Source: Pseudopelobacter sp964601865
Lineage (GTDB): Bacteria; Desulfobacterota; Desulfuromonadia; Geobacterales; Pseudopelobacteraceae
Assembly: GCA_964601865.1 (NCBI GenBank)
Contig: CAZRPI010000011.1
Coordinates: 1-45,852 of the forward strand
Direction: 5' to 3'
Length of the DNA stretch: 45,852 bases
Shown: positions 16,814 to 23,955 of the stretch, one piece after another
How positions within the stretch are numbered: position 1 is the first letter of the stretch
Layout: each line of letters starts with the position of its first letter
Translations under genes and position numbers: made by a program
The notes under the pieces: generated by a model
Seen by the model: only the letters and a program-made list of their open reading frames with translations
What the model was told of the DNA's origin: nothing
Databases searched by the model: none

Positions 16814-18199
16814 TCAGGACACAAGCGCGGCCGGAGCTTCCAGCGCGCTCTTCAGTTCGCCGAGGAACTTGGCGCCATAGGAACCGTCATGCACCCTGTG
16901 GTCCGCAGAAATTGTGACCCTCATCATGCGGGCGATGACGACTTTCCCGTCACGCACAACCGGCTCGTCTTTAACCGTGCCAACAGCCAGAATCGCGGAC
17001 AGGTTCGGCGGAACGATGGCGATAAAAGACTCAACACCAAGCATTCCCATGTTGGAAATGGCAAAGGTGGCGCCGCTCAGCTCTTCCTTGCCGAGCTTGT
17101 TATCCTTGGCCATTCCCACCAGTTCACGGCTCTTTGCTCCGATCTGCTGAACCGAAAGGTTCTGGCATCCCTTGATAACCGGCATTACCAGGCCGTCATC
17201 CAGGCCGACAGCTACTGCGATGTTCACATCACTGTGCATCGCAATCCCCTTGTCGGTGAAAGAAGCGTTGATATTCGGGTATTTGGGGATTGCAACAGCC
17301 AGCGCCTTTATAAGCATGTCGTTGATGGAAACCTTGTTGCCAGCCTCTTTCTGGGCCTTGCTCAGGGCTTCCGCTTCACCCATATCGATTGCAACAGTCA
17401 CCATGTAGTGCGGGATGGTTGTCCACGAGGTTGTTACGGTCTTGGTTATGGCGGCGCGCATACCCTTGAGGGGAATAACCTGGTCCTGAGCCTTGGAGCA
17501 TTCAGACGGAGCTTCTTCCGCTGCGGGCTCGCCGGCAGGGGCAGATTCGCCGGCCAGGAAAGCGTCGATTTCCTGATCCGTCGTCGAAGCGTCGGCGATG
17601 ATTCCAAGCAGCGCCCCGACAGGGAGTTCATCACCTTCCTCGGCGATCCTTCTTTTCAAAATGCCGGGGTGGGTGGCCTCCATCGTGTTGACAATCTTGT
17701 CAGTCTCAACTTCCGCTATGGCATCGCCGAGATTGATCTGATCTCCCTCTTCCTTCAACCATTTCGCAAGGGTTCCCTCTTCCATGGTCAAGCCCCACTT
17801 GGGCATGGTCAGGCGATACGGTTCCTCTTTGCCGGAGGCAGCAGCGGCCGGAGCAGCTTCTGCGGGAGCCGCTGCCTCTTCGTCCGCCCCGGACTGTTCA
17901 TCCAACGGCTTGTAATTCTTTACGAACTCTTCAACGGCGTCAGCTGACACATCACCTTCGGTAATCACGCCGATCAGGGCGCCAACCGGAAGAACCTCAT
18001 CCTCATCAGCAACCTTTTTCGCCAAAACACCGACCTGGGTCGCTTCAAGCGTATTGACGATCTTATCGGTTTCAACCTCGGCGATGGCCATACCCTTTTC
18101 TATCTGGTCTCCCTCTTCGATCAACCATTTGGAGAGAGTGCCCTCCTCCATGGTAAGACCCCATTTGGGCATGGTTAATTCGTGTATTGTTCCACTCAT
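16814..18199 (-). CDS. acoC: Acetoin dehydrogenase E2 (dihydrolipoamide acetyltransferase) with two lipoyl domains
   Basis: This 461-residue E2 transfers the acetyl group from E1 to CoA. It has two near-identical lipoyl domains with ETDKIVNT lysines at 46 and 168, each followed by an acidic helix (ADAVEEFVKNY and DQEIDAFLAG), then Ala/Pro/Glu-rich linkers, and a catalytic acyltransferase domain from about 240 ending in DHRVHDGS (His434, Asp438). No peripheral subunit-binding domain can be seen in either linker; the 210-240 segment is only a short flexible stretch. That makes attachment of E1 and E3 unclear. It is a true acyltransferase, unlike the lipoyl-alpha/beta-hydrolase AcoC of some other bacteria. 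The gene lies between the two acoAB copies. Confidence 0.94.
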   Translation of the reverse strand: MSGTIHELTMPKWGLTMEEGTLSKWLIEEGDQIEKGMAIAEVETDKIVNTLEATQVGVLAKKVADEDEVLPVGALIGVITEGDVSADAVEEFVKNYKPLDEQSGADEEAAAPAEAAPAAAASGKEEPYRLTMPKWGLTMEEGTLAKWLKEEGDQINLGDAIAEVETDKIVNTMEATHPGILKRRIAEEGDELPVGALLGIIADASTTDQEIDAFLAGESAPAGEPAAEEAPSECSKAQDQVIPLKGMRAAITKTVTTSWTTIPHYMVTVAIDMGEAEALSKAQKEAGNKVSINDMLIKALAVAIPKYPNINASFTDKGIAMHSDVNIAVAVGLDDGLVMPVIKGCQNLSVQQIGAKSRELVGMAKDNKLGKEELSGATFAISNMGMLGVESFIAIVPPNLSAILAVGTVKDEPVVRDGKVVIARMMRVTISADHRVHDGSYGAKFLGELKSALEAPAALVS

Positions 18200-18250
18200 T
18201 TTTTAACCTTTCTATCTTTCCAATGATAAAGTATTGCGTTACGGCCTGTC

Positions 18251-19252
18251 TTAGAACTGCGATTTTACCGCTGCCTCGATCTTTGCCGGATTGGGGAGAT
18301 AGAGGTCTTCCAGCGTATCGGCGAACGGAACGGGAACATGCGGAGCCGTTACCATTTTGATCGGAGCCTTGAGTGATTTGAAGGCTGCCTGGCAGACAAC
18401 TGCGGAAATATCACCTGCCATGTTGGCGCGAGGGGTGGATTCGTCAACAACCACCAGCCTGCCGGTCTTCTCCACGCTCTTGATGATTGTGGCTTCATCC
18501 AGCGGCGAGATGGTGCGCGGATCGATGACTTCGGCTTCAATACCGCCTTTTGCCAGGGCAGCGGCTGCCTGGGTTGCAAAGTGAACCATGCGGCCAAGGG
18601 CAACGATGGTTACGTCTTTGCCTTCGCGCACGATGTTGGCTTTGCCGAAGGGAATGGCGTAATTTTCTTCGGGAACTTCACCCTTCATGGCGTACAGAGC
18701 CTTGTGCTCCATGAAGATGCACGGATCGTTGTCGCGGATCGCCTGGATCAGGAGTCCCTTGGCGTCAGCCGGAGTAGAAGGAAGCAGAACCTTCATGCCG
18801 GGGATATGGGCAAAGATCGAGTAGAGACACTGCGAATGCTGGGCAGCGCCACGGAAACCGCCACCGTAGCAGGTGCGCACGACAACCGGAGTCTCGGCGG
18901 TGCCGCCGAACATGTAGCGGAATTTGGCGGCCTGGTTCATCAGCTGGTCAAAGCAGACGCCCAGGAAGTCGGCGAACATCAGTTCCACGACCGGACGCAT
19001 GCCGCAAGCGGCGGCGCCGACTGCGGTGCCGATGTAGGAGGATTCGGAGATCGGGGTGTCAATGATACGGTCACCGTATTTGGCGTAAAGGCCCTTGGTT
19101 ACACCAAGAACACCACCCCAGGCGTCCAGGACACCCTTGGTTCCCCGGCCACCGGCAACGTCCAGACCAAGGACGATGACTTTCTCGTCACGAGCAAGCT
19201 CTTGGTCCAGAGCCTCGTTGATTGCGTCTTTATAGCTAAGTTTTCTCGACAT
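18251..19252 (-). CDS. acoB: Acetoin dehydrogenase E1 beta subunit, copy 2 (upstream)
   Basis: The 333-residue product is identical to copy 1 at 14769-15770. It ends in TAA instead of TAG because the repeat boundary falls inside the stop codon. It starts 19 bases after acoA copy 2 and is followed about 50 bases later by acoC, which gives the usual acoA-acoB-acoC order. This is likely the ancestral position. The upstream copy pair is first from the promoter, so it should be transcribed at least as well as the second pair. Confidence 0.95.
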   Translation of the reverse strand: MSRKLSYKDAINEALDQELARDEKVIVLGLDVAGGRGTKGVLDAWGGVLGVTKGLYAKYGDRIIDTPISESSYIGTAVGAAACGMRPVVELMFADFLGVCFDQLMNQAAKFRYMFGGTAETPVVVRTCYGGGFRGAAQHSQCLYSIFAHIPGMKVLLPSTPADAKGLLIQAIRDNDPCIFMEHKALYAMKGEVPEENYAIPFGKANIVREGKDVTIVALGRMVHFATQAAAALAKGGIEAEVIDPRTISPLDEATIIKSVEKTGRLVVVDESTPRANMAGDISAVVCQAAFKSLKAPIKMVTAPHVPVPFADTLEDLYLPNPAKIEAAVKSQF

Positions 19253-20268
19253 ATATCAGTCCTTTCCCGTCTTAGTACGATACGTAAACGCCGGTCAGAA
19301 GATCTTCTGCTGGTGGTTTCGGGGCTGCCTTGGCCTTGACGACGGAGTCTTCGATCAGGGCAAGAACTTCCTTGTCAACGGCGTCGATTTCAGCGGCGGT
19401 GACGATGCCGGCCGAGATCATCTTGTCGGCAAGAATCTTGAGGCAGTCTTTGTTCTTACGCAGATCCTGAACTTCGCCCTTGGGACGATAGGTCATGGCG
19501 TCGCCCTCGAAATGGCCGTAGTAACGCTGGGTCTTGCACTCGATCAGGGTCGGACCTTCACCGCGGCGGGCGCGGGCAATGGCTTCACCAGCTGCTTCGT
19601 AAACGGCGAAGAAATCGTTGCCGTCAACCGTTACGCCGGGCATACCGAAACCGGCGGCGCGATCGGCAATATTGGGGGTCGGAACGTTATAGGAAACACC
19701 GGTGGATTCGGCGTAACCGTTGTTCTCGTTAAGGAAGATAACAGGCAGTTTCCAGGCGGATGCCAGGTTCATACTCTCCAGAACGGTACCCTGGTTGGAA
19801 GCGCCGTCACCGAAAAAGGCAACACCTACACCACCTTTGCCCTTGAATTTGGCTGCCAGAGCGGCACCGCAGATCAACGGTGGTCCTGCGCCCACGATAC
19901 CGTTGGCGCCCATCATGCCTTTCGACAGGTCGGCAATGTGCATGGAACCACCCTTGCCACCGCATACGCCGGTCTTCTTGCCGTAGATCTCAGCCATCAT
20001 ACCGTGGATATCCACGCCCTTGGCGATACAGTGGCCATGACCACGATGGGTACTGGCAATACGATCGTCATCGGTCAGGTGCATGCAAACACCGGTGGCA
20101 ACAGCTTCCTCACCGGAGTAAAGATGCACGAAGCCAGGAATCAGGCCGGTGGCAAATTCAACGTGGATGCGATCCTCAAATTCCCGAATCTGCCGCATCG
20201 TCCGATAGGCCCTCAGCAGCTCTTCTTTCTTAAGTTGTGACGTCATGTGATCTCCTTTTCAAATTCTG
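18252..20268 (-). repeat. 2,017-bp direct repeat, copy 2 (acoA-acoB)
   Basis: Partner of 14770-16786; see that entry. Recombination between the two copies would remove 3,482 bases including all of acoC, so the arrangement should be unstable unless acetoin growth selects for it. Confidence 0.95.
19272..20246 (-). CDS. acoA: Acetoin dehydrogenase E1 alpha subunit, copy 2 (first gene of operon)
   Basis: The 324-residue product is identical to copy 1, including the thiamine diphosphate motif GDG (146-148) to NN (175-176). It is the first structural gene of the leftward aco operon. The ATG at 20246 follows AAGGAG by about 6 bases. About 200 bases of leader separate it from the predicted sigma-54 promoter at 20458-20473. 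The leader holds a small inverted repeat and a minimal start-ACA-stop ORF. Confidence 0.95.
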   Translation of the reverse strand: MTSQLKKEELLRAYRTMRQIREFEDRIHVEFATGLIPGFVHLYSGEEAVATGVCMHLTDDDRIASTHRGHGHCIAKGVDIHGMMAEIYGKKTGVCGGKGGSMHIADLSKGMMGANGIVGAGPPLICGAALAAKFKGKGGVGVAFFGDGASNQGTVLESMNLASAWKLPVIFLNENNGYAESTGVSYNVPTPNIADRAAGFGMPGVTVDGNDFFAVYEAAGEAIARARRGEGPTLIECKTQRYYGHFEGDAMTYRPKGEVQDLRKNKDCLKILADKMISAGIVTAAEIDAVDKEVLALIEDSVVKAKAAPKPPAEDLLTGVYVSY

Positions 20269-20287
20269 TTGGCATGGGAATTACATA

Positions 20288-20308
20288 AAATCGTCTTCAC
20301 AACGATTT
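20288..20308 (-). other. Small hairpin in the aco leader
   Basis: AAATCGT at 20288-20294 and ACGATTT at 20302-20308 form a perfect 7-bp inverted repeat with a 7-base loop, about 40 bases before the acoA ribosome site. It could be an operator or an RNA hairpin. Confidence 0.4.
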
Positions 20309-20315
20309 CAAATAG

Positions 20316-20324
20316 TCATGTCAT
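20316..20324 (-). other. Minimal ORF (ATG-ACA-TGA) with a strong ribosome site in the aco leader
   Basis: AAGGAGG (plus-strand CCTCCTT at 20333-20339) lies 8 bases before an ATG that is followed by one codon and TGA. A perfect Shine-Dalgarno on such a short frame is unusual. It may be a start-stop regulatory element or the remains of a lost gene start. It is also the in-frame end of a longer, less likely 67-codon frame. Confidence 0.35.
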
Positions 20325-20457
20325 CTCTATTTCCTCCTTGGCGCCGGGATTAATTAGTCTATGCTGGAATCGGTAAAGGTACCGATGGGATGCGCCAGGT
20401 CTGCCGGCCGTGATACGAGGGATATTGTTTCGCTCTCCACACGTCGTTTCCAAATAG

Positions 20458-20473
20458 AGCACGAGACATGCCA
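20458..20473 (-). promoter_or_regulatory. Candidate sigma-54 (-24/-12) promoter of the aco operon
   Basis: Read leftward the sequence is TGGCATGTCTCGTGCT. It matches the sigma-54 consensus TGGCAC-N5-TTGCW, with the essential GG and GC at exactly the right spacing and one mismatch in the TTGC block. It lies about 210 bases before acoA. AcoR, encoded in this window, is a sigma-54 activator, so the pairing makes sense. Confidence 0.7.
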
Positions 20474-20627
20474 TTTTCGTTGCAGGGGAAAACCGGACCG
20501 ATACGATCCGCCCCCCCATCCGTTATCCACCACTATCTATCATGCAGTTTTATTGCGTTTTTTTATTCTCCACAAACGGAAGGACGGCCAAATCTAAAAA
20601 AAAATCAACCGATATTTTAAAAAAATG

Positions 20628-20715
20628 TTGTTTCGTGAAGTAGAATGGTGGGGAAAGTGAGGCGGGAATGCGACAGATGTCACGTGGACCCGCGAAACAT
20701 TTGTAGCGAAAACAT
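20628..20715 (-). promoter_or_regulatory. Candidate AcoR upstream activating region
   Basis: TTGTTTCG occurs at 20628-20635. Related copies in the opposite orientation are CGAAACAT at 20693-20700 and CGAAAACAT at 20707-20715. A further TTGTTTCG lies at 20425-20432, near the start site. The first three are 155-240 bases upstream of the predicted promoter, a usual distance for enhancer-binding proteins. An A-rich stretch with a weak IHF-like AATCAA lies between them and the promoter. The motif is not matched to any known AcoR site. Confidence 0.4.
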
Positions 20716-20763
20716 CCTGCTCCGCAGAGGATCAAAACAGGAATGAATGTTGTGACGCGAATC

Positions 20764-20777
20764 CGGTGAGCTCACCG
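20764..20777. other. 14-bp perfect palindrome
   Basis: CGGTGAGCTCACCG is a perfect palindrome in the 720-base gap between the divergent acoA and rsmI. It lies about 35 bases upstream of the rsmI promoter. It could be an operator; no regulator can be named. Confidence 0.35.
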
Positions 20778-20811
20778 TTTTCGGAAAACCGGAAGGGAAA
20801 TCAGCCCGCTA

Positions 20812-20841
20812 TTGACAGATATGGACAATTCTTACTATATT
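20812..20841 (+). promoter_or_regulatory. Sigma-70 promoter of rsmI
   Basis: TTGACA at 20812-20817 is followed after 18 bases by TATATT at 20836-20841. The start point would be near 20848, leaving a leader of about 120 bases before rsmI. Confidence 0.6.
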
Positions 20842-20901
20842 TAATATTTTTGAGCTTGCGAGTTGAATGCTCGCGAATAACGATTGCCGCCCGTTTAATA
20901 A

Positions 20902-20935
20902 GCCGGTAGTCCCCACAGGGACTGGCTTTGCCGGC
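20902..20935 (+). other. Structured leader hairpin upstream of rsmI
   Basis: GCCGG at 20902-20906 pairs with CCGGC at 20931-20935, and inside it AGTCCC at 20908-20913 pairs with GGGACT at 20918-20923. It lies just before the rsmI ribosome site. A GCGAG/CTCGC hairpin lies slightly upstream. No known riboswitch class is recognised. Confidence 0.4.
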
Positions 20936-20966
20936 ATTGATGTTCAGTCCCAGGAGAGCCGCAATC

Positions 20967-21809
20967 ATGCCACCGATCCTGTACGTAATCGCCACACCAG
21001 TCGGAAACCTGGAAGACATAACCTACCGCGCCGTGCGCATTCTGGGCGAAGTTGACCTGATCGCGGCGGAAGACACCCGCCACTCGCTCAAACTGCTCAA
21101 TCATTTCAACATATCCAAACCCCTGACCTCGTACTTTGATCATAACAGCAAGTTCAAGGGTGAACGCATCCTGGACGCCCTGCGTCAGGGCAAGTCGGTT
21201 GCCTTGATCTCCGACGCCGGCACCCCGTGCGTCTCCGATCCGGGGTATCAGCTGGTGCGGGACGCAGTGCAGGAGGGGATTACCGTCATCCCCATCCCCG
21301 GAGCATGCGCGGCCATTGCCGCCCTCTCGGCATCGGGCCTCCCCAGCGACACCTTCACCTTTGCCGGCTTTCCGCCACCCCGCCAGGCAAAACGCCGCTT
21401 GTTTCTTGCCGGCCTCTCGGGACTTCCCGGCACCCTGCTGCTCCACGAGGCCCCCCACCGGCTTGAGGATTGCCTGCGGGATATGCTGGAGGCGCTGGGA
21501 GACCGGCAGATCGTCGTGGCCCGCGAGCTCACCAAGATCTACGAAGAGTTCATACGGGGGACGGTGTCACAGGTCATGGCCGCAACCGCCGGGGAAAGGA
21601 TCCGGGGCGAGGTGGTCATACTGGTGGCTCCCGGAGAGACGGTTCAGGACAATTCCGAACCACTGGAGGATATTCTGCAAAGGCTTCTGAGCGAAGAGGG
21701 ACTTTCGGTCAAAGACGCGGCCCGCCGGGCCTCCCTGATCACCGGCATATCCCGGAATGAGGCGTACACCGAGGCGCTCCGCCTGAAAAATTCCGCCGAA
21801 CCGACCTGA
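20967..21809 (+). CDS. rsmI: 16S rRNA 2-prime-O-methyltransferase RsmI
   Basis: This 280-residue SAM-dependent methyltransferase of the tetrapyrrole-methylase fold modifies the 2-prime OH of C1402 in 16S rRNA. The N-terminus LYVIATPVGNLEDITYRA, EDTRHSLKLLNHF, LISDAGTPCVSDPG and LHEAPHRLEDCL are diagnostic. AGGAG at 20952-20956 precedes the ATG at 20967; an earlier in-frame TTG at 20928 has no ribosome site. A sigma-70 promoter and a structured leader lie upstream. It transcribes away from the aco operon and is followed by a UDP-glucose dehydrogenase gene. Confidence 0.94.
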   Translation: MPPILYVIATPVGNLEDITYRAVRILGEVDLIAAEDTRHSLKLLNHFNISKPLTSYFDHNSKFKGERILDALRQGKSVALISDAGTPCVSDPGYQLVRDAVQEGITVIPIPGACAAIAALSASGLPSDTFTFAGFPPPRQAKRRLFLAGLSGLPGTLLLHEAPHRLEDCLRDMLEALGDRQIVVARELTKIYEEFIRGTVSQVMAATAGERIRGEVVILVAPGETVQDNSEPLEDILQRLLSEEGLSVKDAARRASLITGISRNEAYTEALRLKNSAEPT

Positions 21810-21873
21810 TAGTAATGGAACTGTAACCTTTTTCTGTGCTATAAGACATTCAAGTCAACTTTGGAGCCAATCA

Positions 21874-23229
21874 ATGAAAATCTGCATCTTTGGCGCCGGC
21901 TATGTCGGCCTGGTAGCCGCCGCATGCTTCGCGGAAAGCGGAAATACCGTTATCTCCGTAGACATCGATGAAGACAGGATCGAAAAACTCAAGGAAGGGA
22001 TCGTGCCGATTTACGAGCCCGGACTCAGGGAGATGATACTGCGTACCCAGGCGGAGGGACGGCTGACTTTTACCACCGACTTTGCCGCTGCCGTGCACAA
22101 ATCCCTGGTGAACTTCATCGCCGTGGGTACGCCGCCCGGCGAAGACGGTTCGGCCGACCTGAAATACGTACTGGGGGTCGCCCGGGAAATAGGGCGGGCC
22201 ATGGACGGTTACAGGATTATTGTCGACAAATCAACCGTCCCGGTCGGCACCGCCGACAAGGTACGCGCCGCCATCAGGGAGGAATTGGCTCTGCGTGATC
22301 TGGACCTTGAATTCGATGTCGTTTCTAACCCCGAATTTCTCAAGGAGGGCGCCGCCATTGACGATTTCATGAAGCCTGACCGGGTGGTGATCGGCACCGA
22401 CAACGTGCGCACGGCAGAACTCATGAAGGAACTGTACGAACCGTTCATGCGCAAAAACAACCGGATGATCGTCATGGATATCCGAAGCGCGGAAATGACC
22501 AAGTACGCCGCCAACGCCATGCTGGCGACACGGATTTCCTTCATGAACCAGATCGCGGGTCTGTGTGAATGCATGGGAGCCGACGTTGCCGCGGTTCGGG
22601 AAGGCATCGGATCGGACTCCCGCATCGGTTACGACTTTCTCTTTCCCGGACCAGGCTACGGCGGTTCCTGTTTTCCCAAGGATGTCAAGGCTCTGATCAG
22701 AACAGGAGAGGAATGCGACTACGATTTCCTGCTGCTCAAAGCGGTTGAGGCGGTCAATGAACGCCAGAAAGAGACCCTGGCCCGGAAGCTGATTGCCACC
22801 CTTGGCGTTCAGGAGTCCGAAAAACCATTGAGCGGACGAACCGTCGCATGCTGGGGACTGGCCTTCAAACCGCGCACCGACGACATGCGCGAAGCTCCGG
22901 CCATCACCATCATCGAGCGCCTCCTCTCGGCCGGCGCCAGGGTAATAGCGCACGACCCGCAGGCGATCAACGAGGCAAGAAAGATTTTCGGGGATCGTGT
23001 CGAGTATGACCACAATCAGTACGACATTCTCAGGGGTGCGGACGCGCTGACCATCATCACCGACTGGAACGAATACCGCAATCCGGATTTTGACCGGATC
23101 AAGACCGCCCTGAAGACACCCCTGATAGTTGACGGTCGAAATCTTTACAAACCGGCCCGCATGGCTTCCGCCGGCTTCCGCTATATCCCGTTGGGACGGA
23201 GCGGCAACGGCATCTGCGGAGGAGCCTGA
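21874..23229 (+). CDS. ugd: UDP-glucose 6-dehydrogenase
   Basis: This 451-residue enzyme oxidises UDP-glucose to UDP-glucuronate with two NAD+, for capsule, exopolysaccharide or lipopolysaccharide sugars. It has the N-terminal Rossmann GAGYVGLVAAACFAE, the central NPEFLKEGAAIDDFMKPDR, the catalytic Cys in GYGGSCFPKDV and the C-terminal WGLAFKPRTDDMRE. The length is typical. TTGGAG is 7 bases before the ATG. The 65-base gap after rsmI leaves either shared transcription or a local promoter possible. Nothing in the neighbouring genes points to a particular polysaccharide. Confidence 0.94.
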   Translation: MKICIFGAGYVGLVAAACFAESGNTVISVDIDEDRIEKLKEGIVPIYEPGLREMILRTQAEGRLTFTTDFAAAVHKSLVNFIAVGTPPGEDGSADLKYVLGVAREIGRAMDGYRIIVDKSTVPVGTADKVRAAIREELALRDLDLEFDVVSNPEFLKEGAAIDDFMKPDRVVIGTDNVRTAELMKELYEPFMRKNNRMIVMDIRSAEMTKYAANAMLATRISFMNQIAGLCECMGADVAAVREGIGSDSRIGYDFLFPGPGYGGSCFPKDVKALIRTGEECDYDFLLLKAVEAVNERQKETLARKLIATLGVQESEKPLSGRTVACWGLAFKPRTDDMREAPAITIIERLLSAGARVIAHDPQAINEARKIFGDRVEYDHNQYDILRGADALTIITDWNEYRNPDFDRIKTALKTPLIVDGRNLYKPARMASAGFRYIPLGRSGNGICGGA

Positions 23230-23299
23230 CAACGGGCTGCGTTTCGATGAGAAACAACGCTTTCCTCTCCGGGCCGACCGGATACCGGGAACATAACCC

Positions 23300-23327
23300 T
23301 TGAATTTTTCTAAAACTTCATTACAAT
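23300..23327 (+). promoter_or_regulatory. Possible sigma-70 promoter upstream of ftsB
   Basis: TTGAAT at 23300-23305 and TACAAT at 23322-23327 are separated by 16 bases, in the 247-base gap after ugd. The likely targets are ftsB, the cysteine-rich ORF and argS. Confidence 0.4.
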
Positions 23328-23476
23328 GCCGGCACAGAGTCTGTACGACTGTCTGAAATCGGGCTAACCTTTCCAGTCACCCCGACAAAGGCTCCAACGG
23401 CATAGCGGCTCTGAGAGCATCGGTTTTTGTGATTACGGATGCAATAATATTTGATCGGGAGCAATAGGAATATTCT

Positions 23477-23773
23477 ATGCAACGGCCTTTCCAGAAAAGG
23501 ATGTACCTGATTCCGCTGGGATGTGTCCTGTTTATTCTCTTTTTTACCGTCTTTGGCGACAGAGGGCTGTTGCGCATTTTTGAGCTCAGGCAGGACAAGG
23601 CAAGGATAGAAAACCGCCTCGGAGAAATCCGGAATGAAAACGAAAACCTGAAACGGGAAATCGTTGCACTCAAAACCGACCGGCGCTATATTGAAAGCAT
23701 AGCCCGCAAGGACTTCGGTCTGGTGCGCGCCAATGAAGTAATCTATCAGTTCCCCCCGGAAAACAAGAAGTAG
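23477..23773 (+). CDS. ftsB: FtsB/DivIC family cell-division protein
   Basis: This 98-residue protein has one N-terminal transmembrane helix (about 9-25, YLIPLGCVLFILFFTVFG) followed by a coiled coil (about 35-70) and a conserved RKDFGLVRANEVIYQFP tail. This is the septum formation initiator fold, in which FtsB bridges FtsL and FtsQ in the periplasm. The length fits FtsB. It begins the group ftsB - cysteine-rich ORF - argS - SPOR, all on the + strand with minimal gaps. Confidence 0.85.
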   Translation: MQRPFQKRMYLIPLGCVLFILFFTVFGDRGLLRIFELRQDKARIENRLGEIRNENENLKREIVALKTDRRYIESIARKDFGLVRANEVIYQFPPENKK

Positions 23774-23784
23774 GGGTTATAGCC

Positions 23785-23955
23785 ATGTCCCGACAGAGTT
23801 GTGCGGTATGCGCCTGGCGCGAGCGTTGCGCCAAGCGTTTTACCATAACCGACACCGGAGCGCGTTGCCCTGATTTTTGCCGGGATGTGCAGATAAAAGA
23901 CATTCCGGAGGAAACTGAAAAAGTAACCGATGAAAAGGAAAAAACAAAAAAATGA
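23785..23955 (+). CDS. 56-residue cysteine-rich small protein coupled to argS
   Basis: A short frame runs from ATG at 23785 to TGA at 23953-23955. It begins MSRQSCAVCAWRERC and continues to RCPDFCRDV before a lysine/glutamate-rich tail. The five cysteines (6, 9, 15, 28, 32) in a CxxC-x5-C...CxxxC pattern suggest a small zinc or iron-sulfur site. It lies 11 bases after ftsB, and its TGA overlaps the argS ATG (ATGA), so it sits in a translationally coupled position. I recall similar cysteine-rich ORFs at this place in Geobacter-like genomes, but the family has no function known to me. Its size would cause many gene callers to miss it. Confidence 0.7.
   Translation: MSRQSCAVCAWRERCAKRFTITDTGARCPDFCRDVQIKDIPEETEKVTDEKEKTKK

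Noticed and set aside
20268..20284. TGGCATGGGAATTACA on the + strand as a sigma-54 site
   Set aside because: It points away from acoA into a region without a gene and lacks the GC of the -12 element.
14700..20300. Transposition as the origin of the acoAB duplication
   Set aside because: No transposase, terminal inverted repeat or target-site duplication could be found at either boundary.
20640..20670. GGTGGGGAAAGTGAGGCGGG tract reminiscent of MraZ-binding repeats
   Set aside because: The spacing does not match the repeated TGGG-N5 pattern and no mraZ or cell-wall cluster follows.
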